DNA of 64,000 bases from Gillisia lutea (GTDB lineage: Bacteria > Bacteroidota > Bacteroidia > Flavobacteriales > Flavobacteriaceae). The notes beneath the pieces were generated by a model. It saw only the letters and a list, made by a program, of their open reading frames with translations, was not told where the DNA came from and searched no databases. Of the stretch, positions 35,797-44,842 are shown piece by piece. How positions within the stretch are numbered: the first letter of the stretch is position 1; the number at the start of each line of letters is the position of its first letter. The stretch is from assembly GCF_021568705.1 (NCBI RefSeq), contig NZ_JAKGTH010000009.1:186001-250000 (forward strand), in the 5' to 3' direction. A program made the position numbers and the translations under genes.

Positions 35797-36369
35797 ATGT
35801 TGGATAAAATATTAGCATACGATACCGAACTATTCCTTTATCTCAATAATCTGGGAAATTCTACCTGGGATCCGTTTTGGTTATTAATAACTGATAAATG
35901 GACAGCTATACCTCTATATGCTTTTCTTTTATTCCTGATTTTTAAACGCTTCGGCGTTAAAGGAACTTTGGTAACTATAGTTCTTATAGCTTTACTCATC
36001 ACGGCAACAGATCAGCTGGCTAATGTTTTTAAGCATGGTTTTGAAAGACCAAGACCGTGTCGGGCAGAAGGGGTAATGGAATTTGCCAGATATATTGCCG
36101 AGCGTTGTGGTCGCTTTGGGTTCTATTCTGCTCACGCCTCAAACTCTACCGCATTGGCCCTATTTATAGGTTTGATGCTTAAAAAGGTGTATCCTAAACT
36201 TCTTTGGTTTCTATTAATATGGGCCTTGGTGGTCTCTTACAGTAGAATATATGTTGGAGTACATTATCCATTAGATGTTCTAACGGGAATGACTATGGGA
36301 GCGATTATAGGATATTTAATATCCTTATTACACCCCGTTTTAATGAAGAAATTTAAAGTGCCTTTTTAG
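35797..36369 (+). CDS. PAP2 family membrane phosphatase
   Basis: A 190-residue membrane protein of the PAP2 superfamily. The three phosphatase motifs are present: C1 K-x6-RP as KHGFERPRP, C2 as YSAHASNS (with His, where P-S-G-H is usual) and C3 SRIYVGVHYPLD. Likely substrates are undecaprenyl diphosphate, phosphatidic acid or lipid A phosphates. Neighbouring convergent GT39/GT2 genes make lipid A or a lipid-linked sugar a reasonable but unproven context. Its end overlaps the GT39 gene by 17 bases. Confidence 0.92.
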   Translation: MLDKILAYDTELFLYLNNLGNSTWDPFWLLITDKWTAIPLYAFLLFLIFKRFGVKGTLVTIVLIALLITATDQLANVFKHGFERPRPCRAEGVMEFARYIAERCGRFGFYSAHASNSTALALFIGLMLKKVYPKLLWFLLIWALVVSYSRIYVGVHYPLDVLTGMTMGAIIGYLISLLHPVLMKKFKVPF

Positions 36370-38005
36370 TTGCAATGTAAAGATCTCTGGTCAATCTTGA
36401 ATTTGAATCCTTTGCGTTATTCGGATTGAGATCATAATGAGCAACATATTCTAATTTATAATCTTTAAAGAATTCCTTCCAATGCGCTAAGCTTTCTTCT
36501 TGAAGTAAAACTCCGAATTTATCTTCTTTCAAAGAGGTGAGATCTTGAGCTGTTTCAAGAAAGGGGATAGGTTCGCCATATGCCCACACCAGTTCGGGTA
36601 ATACTCCTATCGCCTCATAAATTTGTATTTCATTTTGGGTAGAAAATGATTTTAGTTCATTAATATTTGGTTGATTTCTACTGGGATGAATCAATTTTAA
36701 CAAAGGGAAACCCAGAGAAATAATAATCAGGATCATTCCCACTTGTAGCATAAAGAGTTGCTTTATCTTCTTTCTGAATAAATAATACGCAAAGCATGAT
36801 CCTAAAATTATCAGCGCACTGCTAAATATGATATAAGTAACGGGCATTTCCCAAACAACTTCTCCTAATCCTATATATAAACCAATTGGTGTTGCAAAAG
36901 CAACTATCGTAAGAATGACGAAGTTTAGATAAACCGGTACAGCTTCAAGTTTAGAGAATTTATGTTGAAATGCTTTTATTACATATTCTACATAAAAAGC
37001 TGTTGTCATTGCTAAGGGAACTAAAACAGGAAGCAGGTATCGACTCTTTTTTTCCGGAATTATAGATAATAAGAATAGGGATATAAGAGTCCATAAAAGA
37101 TAAAACTGGTAGACTTTCAAATTTGAAACTTTCGTCTTCAGGTACCAATAAAAAAGACTTATTAATGCAGGGATCGTCCATATTCCGCTTTGTGTGAAAA
37201 AGCTCCAGTAATACCAGAAAGGTCGGACATTATAATTAAACCACCTGCTGCTTTCCTGTGCGGCTATTTCTCTGAAAGCTTCAGCATCATAATAATGTAC
37301 GAGTAGTGTCCACCAACTTCCACTTACAATTCCAATTAGAATGAAAAGAAGCAAGGCCTTCCATTTAACTTTTAGATCTTTTGGTTTATAAATAACGAGG
37401 TAGCTAATTAAAAATGGCAAGAATAAGGTATATAAGGAAACTGGACCTTTACTTAAAAGTGATGCTCCAAATAGGAGTCCGGCTATAAGAGCATTTTTAT
37501 ATATATGATGTTTAGAGTCTATCAGTTTCAGCAAAAAATAGCAGGATCCAAGCATAAAGCTGTGGGTAAAGATATCCCATTGCCCATCTCTCCCTGAAAA
37601 GAGAATGTAAAAGGAGGTAATAAGTATAAGGCTACCCATAAAAGCCAAACTCTTATTTAAATGTAATCTCAGCTGTACTTTGTAGAAAACAAACGACAGG
37701 AATATTGCTGTTAGTGCCGCAGGCAACCTATATGCAAAAACACTCTTGATGCCAAATACTGCGGCTGATATTGCAGAGAGCCAAGTGGGTAATGGGGGCT
37801 TCTCGTATCGCGGTAATTCATTTAAGGTGGTAAATATCCAGTTGTTGTAGGTGATCATTTCTCGGGCACTTACAAAATTTCGTGCCTCCATGATATTCAC
37901 GAAAAGCGCATCAAGATTTACCTGAAAAATTAGAATACCCAGACCTACCAGTAAATAGATAGCGTTATTCTTATAATTAAGAAATCTAAAAAGAGAGTCT
38001 ATCAC
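36353..38005 (-). CDS. GT39 family (ArnT-like) membrane glycosyltransferase
   Basis: A 550-residue membrane protein with about 11-13 hydrophobic segments. The first extracytoplasmic loop holds EARNFVSAREMITYNNWIFTTLNELPRYEKPPLPTWLSA, with the acidic residue and E-K-P-P-L motif typical of ArnT/PMT family enzymes, which use polyprenyl-phosphate-linked sugars as donors. The C-terminal domain is periplasmic. It lies 55 bases downstream of the GT2 gene on the same strand; together they look like a donor-synthase and transferase pair. Acceptor unknown. Confidence 0.87.
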   Translation of the reverse strand: MIDSLFRFLNYKNNAIYLLVGLGILIFQVNLDALFVNIMEARNFVSAREMITYNNWIFTTLNELPRYEKPPLPTWLSAISAAVFGIKSVFAYRLPAALTAIFLSFVFYKVQLRLHLNKSLAFMGSLILITSFYILFSGRDGQWDIFTHSFMLGSCYFLLKLIDSKHHIYKNALIAGLLFGASLLSKGPVSLYTLFLPFLISYLVIYKPKDLKVKWKALLLFILIGIVSGSWWTLLVHYYDAEAFREIAAQESSRWFNYNVRPFWYYWSFFTQSGIWTIPALISLFYWYLKTKVSNLKVYQFYLLWTLISLFLLSIIPEKKSRYLLPVLVPLAMTTAFYVEYVIKAFQHKFSKLEAVPVYLNFVILTIVAFATPIGLYIGLGEVVWEMPVTYIIFSSALIILGSCFAYYLFRKKIKQLFMLQVGMILIIISLGFPLLKLIHPSRNQPNINELKSFSTQNEIQIYEAIGVLPELVWAYGEPIPFLETAQDLTSLKEDKFGVLLQEESLAHWKEFFKDYKLEYVAHYDLNPNNAKDSNSRLTRDLYIATKKAL

Positions 38006-38060
38006 TAGTAAAACAGTTTAAATGAATTTCAGTAGTTAAAAATAAAAAAAGAACTTAGGT

Positions 38061-38780
38061 TTAAAAATTGTCTTTTTTGGCCACCTGATAATTGATGTAG
38101 TTTCTTTTCATCCAAAGATATGCGAAGCAATCTAGAAAAGGCCCTACCAACCTATTCATTAAATGGAATTTTGCTTCCCCTGCAATTCTGGGATAATGTC
38201 TTACAGGAATTTGCACGATTTTTCCACCTTGTAGTAATATCATTGCGGGTAAAAATCGGTGTAGTCCTTTAAACATTGGAATGCGCTTGGCATAATCGGT
38301 CTTAATCACTTTAAGAGGGCAGCCGGTATCATCCATACCATCATGTGTGAAACTTCTTCTTATGCCGTTGGCAATAAGGGAAGATAGGTTTTTCTTAAAG
38401 GAATCTTTTCTATTGGTGCGCATTCCGGTAACCAGATCAAACTCGCCAATATGTTCCAGGAGTAGGTTAAAATCTTCGGGATCGGTTTGCAGGTCGGAAT
38501 CTATATAGCCAACTAAAGGCGCTTTACAATAATCTATTCCTGCTTTAATAGCTGCACTTAAACCTCGGTTTCGATCGAAGGATATGAAATGAAAGGCTTC
38601 ATTTCTTTGGCAAATATCTTCAACTAAAGTGAGGCTATTATCCTTAGAACCATCATTCACGAAAAGAACAGATGTTTTTATAGGTGCTTTCTGAATGTAA
38701 CTTGCTAATTTTTCTTCAACCCGAATCAGGTTTTCTGCTTCATTATATAGCGGAACTATAATGGTAAATTCGTACTCCAT
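38061..38780 (-). CDS. GT2 family glycosyltransferase (polyprenyl-phosphate sugar synthase-like)
   Basis: A 239-residue GT-A enzyme with FTIIVPLYNEAENL, VNDGSKDNS and YIDSDLQTDPEDF (DxD) in order, as in DPM1/GtrB/ArnC-type polyprenyl-phosphate glycosyltransferases. It ends without the two transmembrane helices of GtrB. The ATG at 38780 was chosen over an in-frame TTG at 38804, because that TTG lies inside the TACATTTG promoter element. It is upstream of GT39 in the same direction, and probably makes its donor. Confidence 0.88.
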   Translation of the reverse strand: MEYEFTIIVPLYNEAENLIRVEEKLASYIQKAPIKTSVLFVNDGSKDNSLTLVEDICQRNEAFHFISFDRNRGLSAAIKAGIDYCKAPLVGYIDSDLQTDPEDFNLLLEHIGEFDLVTGMRTNRKDSFKKNLSSLIANGIRRSFTHDGMDDTGCPLKVIKTDYAKRIPMFKGLHRFLPAMILLQGGKIVQIPVRHYPRIAGEAKFHLMNRLVGPFLDCFAYLWMKRNYINYQVAKKDNF

Positions 38781-38801
38781 GAGGTAGTTTAGTAGTGACT
38801 G

Positions 38802-38809
38802 CAAATGTA
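38802..38809 (-). promoter_or_regulatory. -7 element TACATTTG of the GT2-GT39 operon
   Basis: Minus-strand TAnnTTTG 22 bases before the ATG at 38780. It fixes the start downstream of the in-frame TTG that overlaps it. Confidence 0.55.
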
Positions 38810-38944
38810 TTAATTATTATAAATAAAAAATAATGAGCTTAGGCATAAGAAACTCGAAATATTTTCCAGAATCATCGTAATTTGCGACGCATAATATTTC
38901 CAGCTCTAAGGCTGTTTATATACTAATTAGTTCAATTGAAAAGA

Positions 38945-39886
38945 ATGAAAGTTTTAATTACCGGTGCAGCGGGTTTTATTGGTTCACATACCGCAGAGAA
39001 GTTACATGACAATGGTTACGAGGTAACAGGAGTAGATAACTTTTCAGATTACTACGATGTTTCTCTTAAAAATCTTAATGCAACAGCCTTAGCTAAAAAA
39101 GGGATAAGCATTCATAAGCTTGATCTTAGAAATGCACTGGCATTAGAGGCGCTAGATCAGGATTTCGATTTTATTATACATTTTGCTGCGCAGCCCGGAA
39201 TTTCTGCTACAAGTACATTTGAAGAGTATCTAACAAATAATGTTATAGCTACTCAAAATCTGTTAGAATTTGCACATAAGAATAGTGGGTTAAAACATTT
39301 TTTTAATATAGCAACTTCATCTATCTATGGATTGGAAGCTACATTTCCTGAAGATGTTGCTCCGCAGCCCGCCTCACATTATGGGGTGACAAAACTTGCA
39401 GCCGAGCAATTGGTGTTGGCTGAAGCTCGAACCAACAAACTAAAAGCTTCTTCTTTGAGATTATATTCTGTATACGGCCCAAGGGAACGCCCGGAAAAAT
39501 TATATACAAAGCTTATTGCTTGCGCCTTTAAAAATGAAAGTTTCCCTTTGTTTGAAGGTAGCGAAAAACATTTGCGAAGTTTTACCTATGTGGGAGATAT
39601 TGTAAATGGTATTCTTCAGGCTTTATTGGTACATGAAAAGTTAAACGGAGAGATAATCAACCTTGGAACCGAAGAGGAACATACCACACAGCAGGGGATA
39701 GATCTTGTTGAAGAACTACTCGATCAAAAAATAGCAATTGACGTAACTGAAAAACGGTCAGGAGATCAGTGGAGAACCTTGGCTAACATTGATAAAGCTA
39801 GACGACTATTAAATTATAACCCCAGCACAACATTAAAAGAGGGTTTAAAGCAGCAAATAGACTGGTATAAGGAAAATTTCTTATAA
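38945..39886 (+). CDS. NAD-dependent nucleotide-sugar epimerase (UDP-glucuronate 4-epimerase-like)
   Basis: A 313-residue extended SDR. The NAD loop is [18 protein letters not shown], the catalytic triad region has SSIYG and YGVTK (Y-x-x-x-K), and [18 protein letters not shown] with [13 protein letters not shown] are typical of UDP-sugar epimerases of the galacturonate type. It probably supplies a sugar for surface polysaccharide or the GT pair next to it. The ATG at 38945 was chosen. Its last 6 bases overlap the convergent meaB gene. Confidence 0.88.
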   Translation: MKVLITGAAGFIGSHTAEKLHDNGYEVTGVDNFSDYYDVSLKNLNATALAKKGISIHKLDLRNALALEALDQDFDFIIHFAAQPGISATSTFEEYLTNNVIATQNLLEFAHKNSGLKHFFNIATSSIYGLEATFPEDVAPQPASHYGVTKLAAEQLVLAEARTNKLKASSLRLYSVYGPRERPEKLYTKLIACAFKNESFPLFEGSEKHLRSFTYVGDIVNGILQALLVHEKLNGEIINLGTEEEHTTQQGIDLVEELLDQKIAIDVTEKRSGDQWRTLANIDKARRLLNYNPSTTLKEGLKQQIDWYKENFL

Positions 39887-40966
39887 GCTATTATATTTTT
39901 CAATAAGGTATTCAGCTGCTGCAAAAGGGGTGATTTCATTATTATCTAGTGCCTTTAATTGCTCTTTTAAGGCGAGTTTAATTTCAGGGTGTTGGTAGAA
40001 CTGGTTCTTTAAATGCTCGTTAATGGTTTGAAGCATCCAAAATTTATTCTGTTCGCTTCTGTTATGCTCGAAATGATTGTTTTTTTGTGTGAGGTTAAAA
40101 TAATCTTTCAGTAAGTCCCATATCTCCTCAATACCAGTGTTATTTAGTGAGCTACAAAGTAGAACCTTTGGTTCCCAAGAACTCTTTTTTGGCGGGTATA
40201 GATGAAGCGCGCGTTTAAATTCTAATCGGGCATTTCTGGCTGCCTTCAAATTTTCGCCATCCGCTTTATTAATTATTATAGCATCGGCCATTTCAATGAT
40301 ACCTCGCTTAATTCCCTGTAATTCATCTCCGGCACCAGCCAGTTTCAATAATAGGAAAAAATCTGTCATGCTGTGTACTGTAGTCTCACTTTGCCCTACA
40401 CCTACTGTTTCAATTAGAATTACATCAAAACCTGCGGCCTCACATAAAATGATGCTCTCCCTAGTTTTTTTTGCAACTCCTCCTAGTGAATCTCCCGACG
40501 GGGACGGGCGAATAAAAGCATTTTTCCTGGTGACTAACTTTTCCATTCTGGTTTTATCACCCAATATACTTCCTCGAGATACACTACTGGTGGGATCTAC
40601 CGCAAGTACGGCAACCTTTTTACCAAGGTCTACCAAATAACTTCCAAAGGCTTCAATGAAAGTGCTTTTTCCAACTCCTGGAACACCTGTTATCCCTATT
40701 CTAATAGATTTGGATGCATATGGGAGGCATGTCTCCACTAACTTCTGAGCTTCTTTTTGATGGGTGGCCTGGTTGCTCTCTATTAAGGTGATCCCTAAAC
40801 TCAGGGCTGTTTTATTACCTTCTAATAATTGTTTTGATAATTCTTCTCCTTTTAACTGCTGTCTTCTATAGGCTTTTATCTTATTGATGGAAACAGGGTT
40901 AATGTTAGGAGAAGCTGGGGTGCTTTCCGATTTATTTAATGCCGATTTTTCGGGTTGTTTAGACAA
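39881..40966 (-). CDS. meaB: MeaB/ArgK-type GTPase chaperone of methylmalonyl-CoA mutase
   Basis: A 361-residue G3E-family GTPase. The N-terminal 40 residues are poorly conserved, then [14 protein letters not shown] (Walker A), [24 protein letters not shown], the Walker B/G3 region [11 protein letters not shown] and the specificity motif INKADGEN follow, with a C-terminal dimerisation arm. MeaB protects and reloads adenosylcobalamin mutases. The window also carries IcmF with its own fused chaperone, so this one should serve a separate methylmalonyl-CoA mutase (not in the window). It is monocistronic, with a TAAATTTG element at 40985-40992. Confidence 0.93.
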   Translation of the reverse strand: MSKQPEKSALNKSESTPASPNINPVSINKIKAYRRQQLKGEELSKQLLEGNKTALSLGITLIESNQATHQKEAQKLVETCLPYASKSIRIGITGVPGVGKSTFIEAFGSYLVDLGKKVAVLAVDPTSSVSRGSILGDKTRMEKLVTRKNAFIRPSPSGDSLGGVAKKTRESIILCEAAGFDVILIETVGVGQSETTVHSMTDFFLLLKLAGAGDELQGIKRGIIEMADAIIINKADGENLKAARNARLEFKRALHLYPPKKSSWEPKVLLCSSLNNTGIEEIWDLLKDYFNLTQKNNHFEHNRSEQNKFWMLQTINEHLKNQFYQHPEIKLALKEQLKALDNNEITPFAAAEYLIEKYNSL

Positions 40967-40984
40967 AACGCTTTTAATTTATGA

Positions 40985-40992
40985 CAAATTTA
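40985..40992 (-). promoter_or_regulatory. -7 element TAAATTTG of meaB
   Basis: Minus-strand TAnnTTTG match 18 bases ahead of the meaB start. No -33 TTG at consensus spacing. Confidence 0.45.
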
Positions 40993-41067
40993 TGAATACA
41001 TTTTTTGAAGCAGTATCCTTAAGGTGGTATCTTCAAATTTCTATAAAATTAATCAAAAATAAATAAG

Positions 41068-41496
41068 ATGAAGACATTGTATAAAGCTAAAGTTACTACT
41101 ACCGGAGGTCGTGAAGGACACCTGAAAAGTGATGATGGAATTTTAGATTTGAACCTTAGTATGCCAAAAAGTATGGGTGGAAAAGGTGAAAAATACACCA
41201 ACCCGGAACAGTTATTTGCAGCCGGGTATTCAGCTTGTTATGGAAGTGCTCTGCAATTAATTGCTAAAAAACACAAAGTAGACATTGGCGATTTTAATGT
41301 GACTGCTACTGTGAAATTGGGAACAACAGACGATGGAGATCTGCAGCTTTCTGTTATCCTAGATTCATATCTACCGGGAGTAGATGTGGAAACCGGAGAA
41401 AAATTAGTGAACGAGGCACATGAAATTTGCCCTTATTCCAGAGCAACAAGAGACAATATTGATGTTACTCTAAATTTAATGTTAGACGAAGAATAA
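41068..41496 (+). CDS. ohr: Organic hydroperoxide resistance protein (Ohr)
   Basis: A 142-residue OsmC/Ohr family thiol peroxidase. The two redox cysteines lie in FAAGYSACYGSALQLIA and HEICPYSRATRDNIDV, the usual spacing for Ohr. The N-terminal KAKVTTTGGREGHLKSDDGILDLNLSMPKSMGG is canonical. It reduces fatty-acid hydroperoxides using lipoylated proteins as reductants. The MarR-type regulator OhrR is not adjacent. Confidence 0.95.
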   Translation: MKTLYKAKVTTTGGREGHLKSDDGILDLNLSMPKSMGGKGEKYTNPEQLFAAGYSACYGSALQLIAKKHKVDIGDFNVTATVKLGTTDDGDLQLSVILDSYLPGVDVETGEKLVNEAHEICPYSRATRDNIDVTLNLMLDEE

Positions 41497-41515
41497 ATTT
41501 GGTTGATAATAATTG

Positions 41516-42109
41516 TTAGTTAGTAGGTGAAAGGAGTGTTTTAGACACTTCTTTCATCATTTTTATGGGAAGGCTAACCTTAGTCCTGTCCCAGGCTATA
41601 TTTAAAAAAACAAAGTCATTTCGCTCTTCAAAATAAATGCTGAATTGCTCTAATTCTTCATTTAAAATCTTCACAGGTACTTCTAATACCAAAACATCAA
41701 ACTCCGCTTCTCTATAAGCTTTTTTCTCCATATCAATTCCCCAGGGATACATTTTTGAGTTGAAAATAACTTTCCAGGATTCTTCCATAGGGACAGTCCA
41801 TAAAGTATATTTTCCGGCTTTCAGCAAAGAACCATCCACCATAATGTCATAATTTGTAGTAAAGGTAGTGGCTTCATTAGCCCCGGTTCTCCATACTTCA
41901 TTATAGGGGACTAAATCTCCAAAAATTCTTCTTCCTTTTTTAGACGGTCGGTTATAAAAAACTTCCATTTTGAGCTCTTCACCTTCATAGAAACTTATAT
42001 CCTCCGGGCTGTGGGCTTTAGTGGCATAGCGTACCAGAAATATAATAACCAGAATTACAAGCAGGATAAGCCCGGCAATTTTCAGAAGTGTTTTATTTGA
42101 AGCTCTCAT
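41516..42109 (-). CDS. DUF2911 membrane-anchored protein
   Basis: A 197-residue protein with an N-terminal membrane anchor (residues about 8-27). A DUF2911 domain follows: YNRPSKKGRRIFGDLVPYNEVWRTGANEATTFTTNYDIMVDGSLLKAGKYTLWTVP, with W-R-T-G-A-N-E-A-T as the family hallmark, and a C-terminal strand pair. Function is unknown; the domain is probably extracytoplasmic. It converges with ohr and is followed by a 183-base gap ahead of the sigma factor gene. Confidence 0.9.
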   Translation of the reverse strand: MRASNKTLLKIAGLILLVILVIIFLVRYATKAHSPEDISFYEGEELKMEVFYNRPSKKGRRIFGDLVPYNEVWRTGANEATTFTTNYDIMVDGSLLKAGKYTLWTVPMEESWKVIFNSKMYPWGIDMEKKAYREAEFDVLVLEVPVKILNEELEQFSIYFEERNDFVFLNIAWDRTKVSLPIKMMKEVSKTLLSPTN

Positions 42110-42292
42110 TTGTAATTAGGTATGTGTTCAGAATTCTAAAATTATGTCAAAGGATTTTAATGGATACAGCAATTTGTGGGTATTTTGATAGTAATCTCTT
42201 AAAAAACTTAATTTTATAGAAAATAATGAAAATTTTTGCAACACACCGTTTTTTATGACGTCTTTTAAATAACCAGCTAACTAAAACCAATT

Positions 42293-42844
42293 TTGTCAGT
42301 ACATCAACTCATAATAGATTGTCGTGCCAATAATAGGAAAGCACAACTTCAACTTTATAATAATTATTGTGAAGGAATGTTTATAGTGGCAAATAGATTT
42401 TTAAAAGATTCTTATGAAGCCGAAGATGCAATGCAGGAGGGTTTTATAAATGCCTTTTCGAAGTTACATCAATTCCAGGGAGAAGTAACTTTTGGAGCCT
42501 GGTTGAAGCGAATTGTGATAAATAAATGTCTCGATAAGCTGAAAGCTAAAAAGTTAGAATTTGTGGCTTTAAATGAGCAGATACTTACTAAAGTTGAAGA
42601 GGAAGACACTGGAGGTTGGCATGTAGATGAAGGTATTGGGATCGCTGAAATAAAAGGAACGATTGAAAAGCTTCCTGAAAAATACAAATATCCTATAATG
42701 CTGTTTTTAATTGAAGGATATGATCATGAAGAAATTTCAGAAATATTAAATATTACACAAGTGGCGTCCCGCACGTTGATACATCGTGGGAAAAAGAAAT
42801 TATTAGAAGCATTAAAAGTATTAAAAAATGGCACGGGATATTAG
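42293..42844 (+). CDS. ECF sigma factor
   Basis: A 183-residue sigma-70 family factor with region 2 (AQLQLYNNYCEGMFIVANRFLKDSYEAEDAMQEGFINAFSKL) and region 4 (LPEKYKYPIMLFLIEGYDHEEISEILNITQVASRTLIHRGKKKLLEAL). Regions 1.1 and 3 are absent, as in ECF factors. The frame opens with TTG at 42293, and no ATG precedes region 2, so the TTG is the likely start. The gene overlaps the next by 17 bases in a three-gene operon, whose second product is probably its anti-sigma partner. Confidence 0.92.
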   Translation: MSVHQLIIDCRANNRKAQLQLYNNYCEGMFIVANRFLKDSYEAEDAMQEGFINAFSKLHQFQGEVTFGAWLKRIVINKCLDKLKAKKLEFVALNEQILTKVEEEDTGGWHVDEGIGIAEIKGTIEKLPEKYKYPIMLFLIEGYDHEEISEILNITQVASRTLIHRGKKKLLEALKVLKNGTGY

Positions 42845-43442
42845 AGATATGTTCAGGGAAGACGAGGCGTCATTTTCTCCTCGATTGAAAAAGGGGCATG
42901 AAAAGCGCTTTTTAGATAAATTAGATAATAGGAAAGAAGGAACCGTTTTCCTAAAAGATAGAGGAAATAGCTATTTGCTCTTGAAGATTGCCGCTGTTAT
43001 TGTGGTAGCAGTGGGGATAGGTTTGTTCTTTTTTATGCAACCGGCTATAACAGCTGAACCTTCTGTAGTGGACGCTTCATCAAAAGAAAATGTAGAAAAA
43101 GAGACAACTTCTGAAGAAGAATTTCAATTAAGAGATGTTTCTCCTGAATTCAGAAAAATAGAGAATTATTATCTGGCAAACATCAATGTAGAATTGGCGA
43201 AACTGGACATTACCAAAGATAATAAGTTACTAATAGATTCTTTTATGGAAGAATTATCAGCTCTAGATAAGGAATATAAAAAATTAAATATTGAAGTAAA
43301 GGAGGTTGGGCTTAACGAGCAAACCATAGAGGCTATGGTAGCAAATTTACAGTTAAGAATGGAACTGCTTTATAAATTGAAAAACAAACTTAAAGAAATA
43401 AAACAATCTAATAATTCATCACATGAGAACCTTCAAGCTTAA
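42828..43442 (+). CDS. Probable membrane-bound anti-sigma factor partner
   Basis: A 204-residue protein with a short cytoplasmic N terminus (about 1-46, DIRDMFREDEASFSPRLKKGHEKRFLDKLD), one transmembrane helix (about 48-67) and a charged, helical periplasmic part of about 135 residues. It has no zinc-binding anti-sigma motif H-x3-C-x2-C. Position (overlapping the sigma gene upstream and the exported-protein gene downstream) and topology point to an anti-sigma or sensor role, but the family is not one I can name. Confidence 0.7.
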   Translation: MARDIRDMFREDEASFSPRLKKGHEKRFLDKLDNRKEGTVFLKDRGNSYLLLKIAAVIVVAVGIGLFFFMQPAITAEPSVVDASSKENVEKETTSEEEFQLRDVSPEFRKIENYYLANINVELAKLDITKDNKLLIDSFMEELSALDKEYKKLNIEVKEVGLNEQTIEAMVANLQLRMELLYKLKNKLKEIKQSNNSSHENLQA

Positions 43443-44817
43443 TACAATCCTGTTATTGTTGTTGCTGTGCTCAACAGCCCTCTTTTCACAAACCAAAAAA
43501 TTGGATAAAACCTATAAGGTTAATAGCGATGCAAAAGTAAATATTGATACAAAGTACACTAATGTTATTATTGAAACCTGGAATAAAAATGAAGTGCATA
43601 TAGAGGCATTCATAGAAGATGCTGCTACTAATGAAGTTTCTAAGAAAGAACAATTGGAGAATTGGAAACTTCAAACTAATGCTGCCAACGGAGATATTTC
43701 TATTATATCGGGTGGAGGAACTCCAATTCAACAACAATTTGATATGTCTTCTATGCAGGAGAGTATGGGAAAGATGCAAGAGATGCTTGGTCCCCTTATG
43801 AATAATCTGGTTACGCCTTTAGTAGAAAATATTTCTAAAAATCCGTTGCCGCCAGAATTTTATGCTAAAATAGGAGAGCTTGATTTTGATTATGAAGCAT
43901 ATCAAAAAGACGGCGATAAATACATGGAAAAATTCGAAAAGAAAATAGAGAAGAGTTTTGGGAAGGATTTCGAGAAATCTATGGAGAAATGGGCTGAACA
44001 GTTCGAGAAGAACTCAGAAGTTTGGGAAAAGGATTTTGAAGTAAAAATGGAAGCCTGGGGTGAAGACTTTGGAGCCAGTATGGAAAAATGGGCAGAGAAT
44101 TTTGAAATGGAAATGGAAGAATGGGGAACGAAGATGGATGAAAAAATGAAATCAAAATATAAGGATAAGGATAAATCGGTAAAAACGAAGGTGATAAAAT
44201 TTGAGAGTTCAGGCAAGGCTAATCGAAGTCTCAAAATTAAAGTTCCGGTAAATGCCAAACTTAATTTAAATGTTAGGTATGGAGAGGTGAAATTAAATCA
44301 AAAAGTGAGTAATATAAAAGCAAATTTAACACATAGTAAGTTAACAGCTAAAACTATAGATGGAGAGAAAACCGATATAAGTATTGCTTATACGCCTATT
44401 AAAATAGACCAATGGAATTATGGTGTGCTAAAGGCTAGTTATGTAGAGGATTGTGTGATAAATAAAGTTAAAAGCATAAAACTTATTTCTAATTCCAGTG
44501 ACGTGGAAATATCAGAAATTCAGGAAACAGGAATCCTTTCGGGGACTTTCGGGGCACTAAACATTGGGACTCTGGCTACAAATTTCAAAACGCTGGATAT
44601 TAATTTGGAAAATAGTGACCTGCGCTTATCTCTGCCTCAAACAGCCTTAAATTTTAATTATAATGGTACTCAAAGTACGATTCAGTATCCACAGGCCGCT
44701 ACGGTAAAATCAACAAAGTCATACGATAATGAATTGCTTACTGGATATTACAAAACCAGGAATGAAAATGGTAGCATTTTCATAAAGGCAAGTTTTAGCG
44801 ATATTGTGGTAAAATAG
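43423..44817 (+). CDS. Exported DUF4097-like protein with an 11-residue aromatic repeat
   Basis: A 464-residue protein with a signal peptide (TILLLLLLCSTALFS). The C-terminal part (about 265-464) looks like the DUF4097 beta-helix or adhesin-like domain: LKIKVPVNAKLNLNVRYGEVKLNQ, then repeating beta strands. The N-terminal part also has such strands (KVNIDTKYTNVIIETWNKNEV). Between them residues about 168-240 form a charged helix with a strict period of 11: M168, F179, W190, W201, W212, W223, W234, with Phe four residues after most of them. It is the third gene of the sigma operon and overlaps the second by 20 bases. Confidence 0.75.
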   Translation: MRTFKLNTILLLLLLCSTALFSQTKKLDKTYKVNSDAKVNIDTKYTNVIIETWNKNEVHIEAFIEDAATNEVSKKEQLENWKLQTNAANGDISIISGGGTPIQQQFDMSSMQESMGKMQEMLGPLMNNLVTPLVENISKNPLPPEFYAKIGELDFDYEAYQKDGDKYMEKFEKKIEKSFGKDFEKSMEKWAEQFEKNSEVWEKDFEVKMEAWGEDFGASMEKWAENFEMEMEEWGTKMDEKMKSKYKDKDKSVKTKVIKFESSGKANRSLKIKVPVNAKLNLNVRYGEVKLNQKVSNIKANLTHSKLTAKTIDGEKTDISIAYTPIKIDQWNYGVLKASYVEDCVINKVKSIKLISNSSDVEISEIQETGILSGTFGALNIGTLATNFKTLDINLENSDLRLSLPQTALNFNYNGTQSTIQYPQAATVKSTKSYDNELLTGYYKTRNENGSIFIKASFSDIVVK

Positions 44818-44842
44818 ATTATTTTTGGCCAAAATTATCGCT

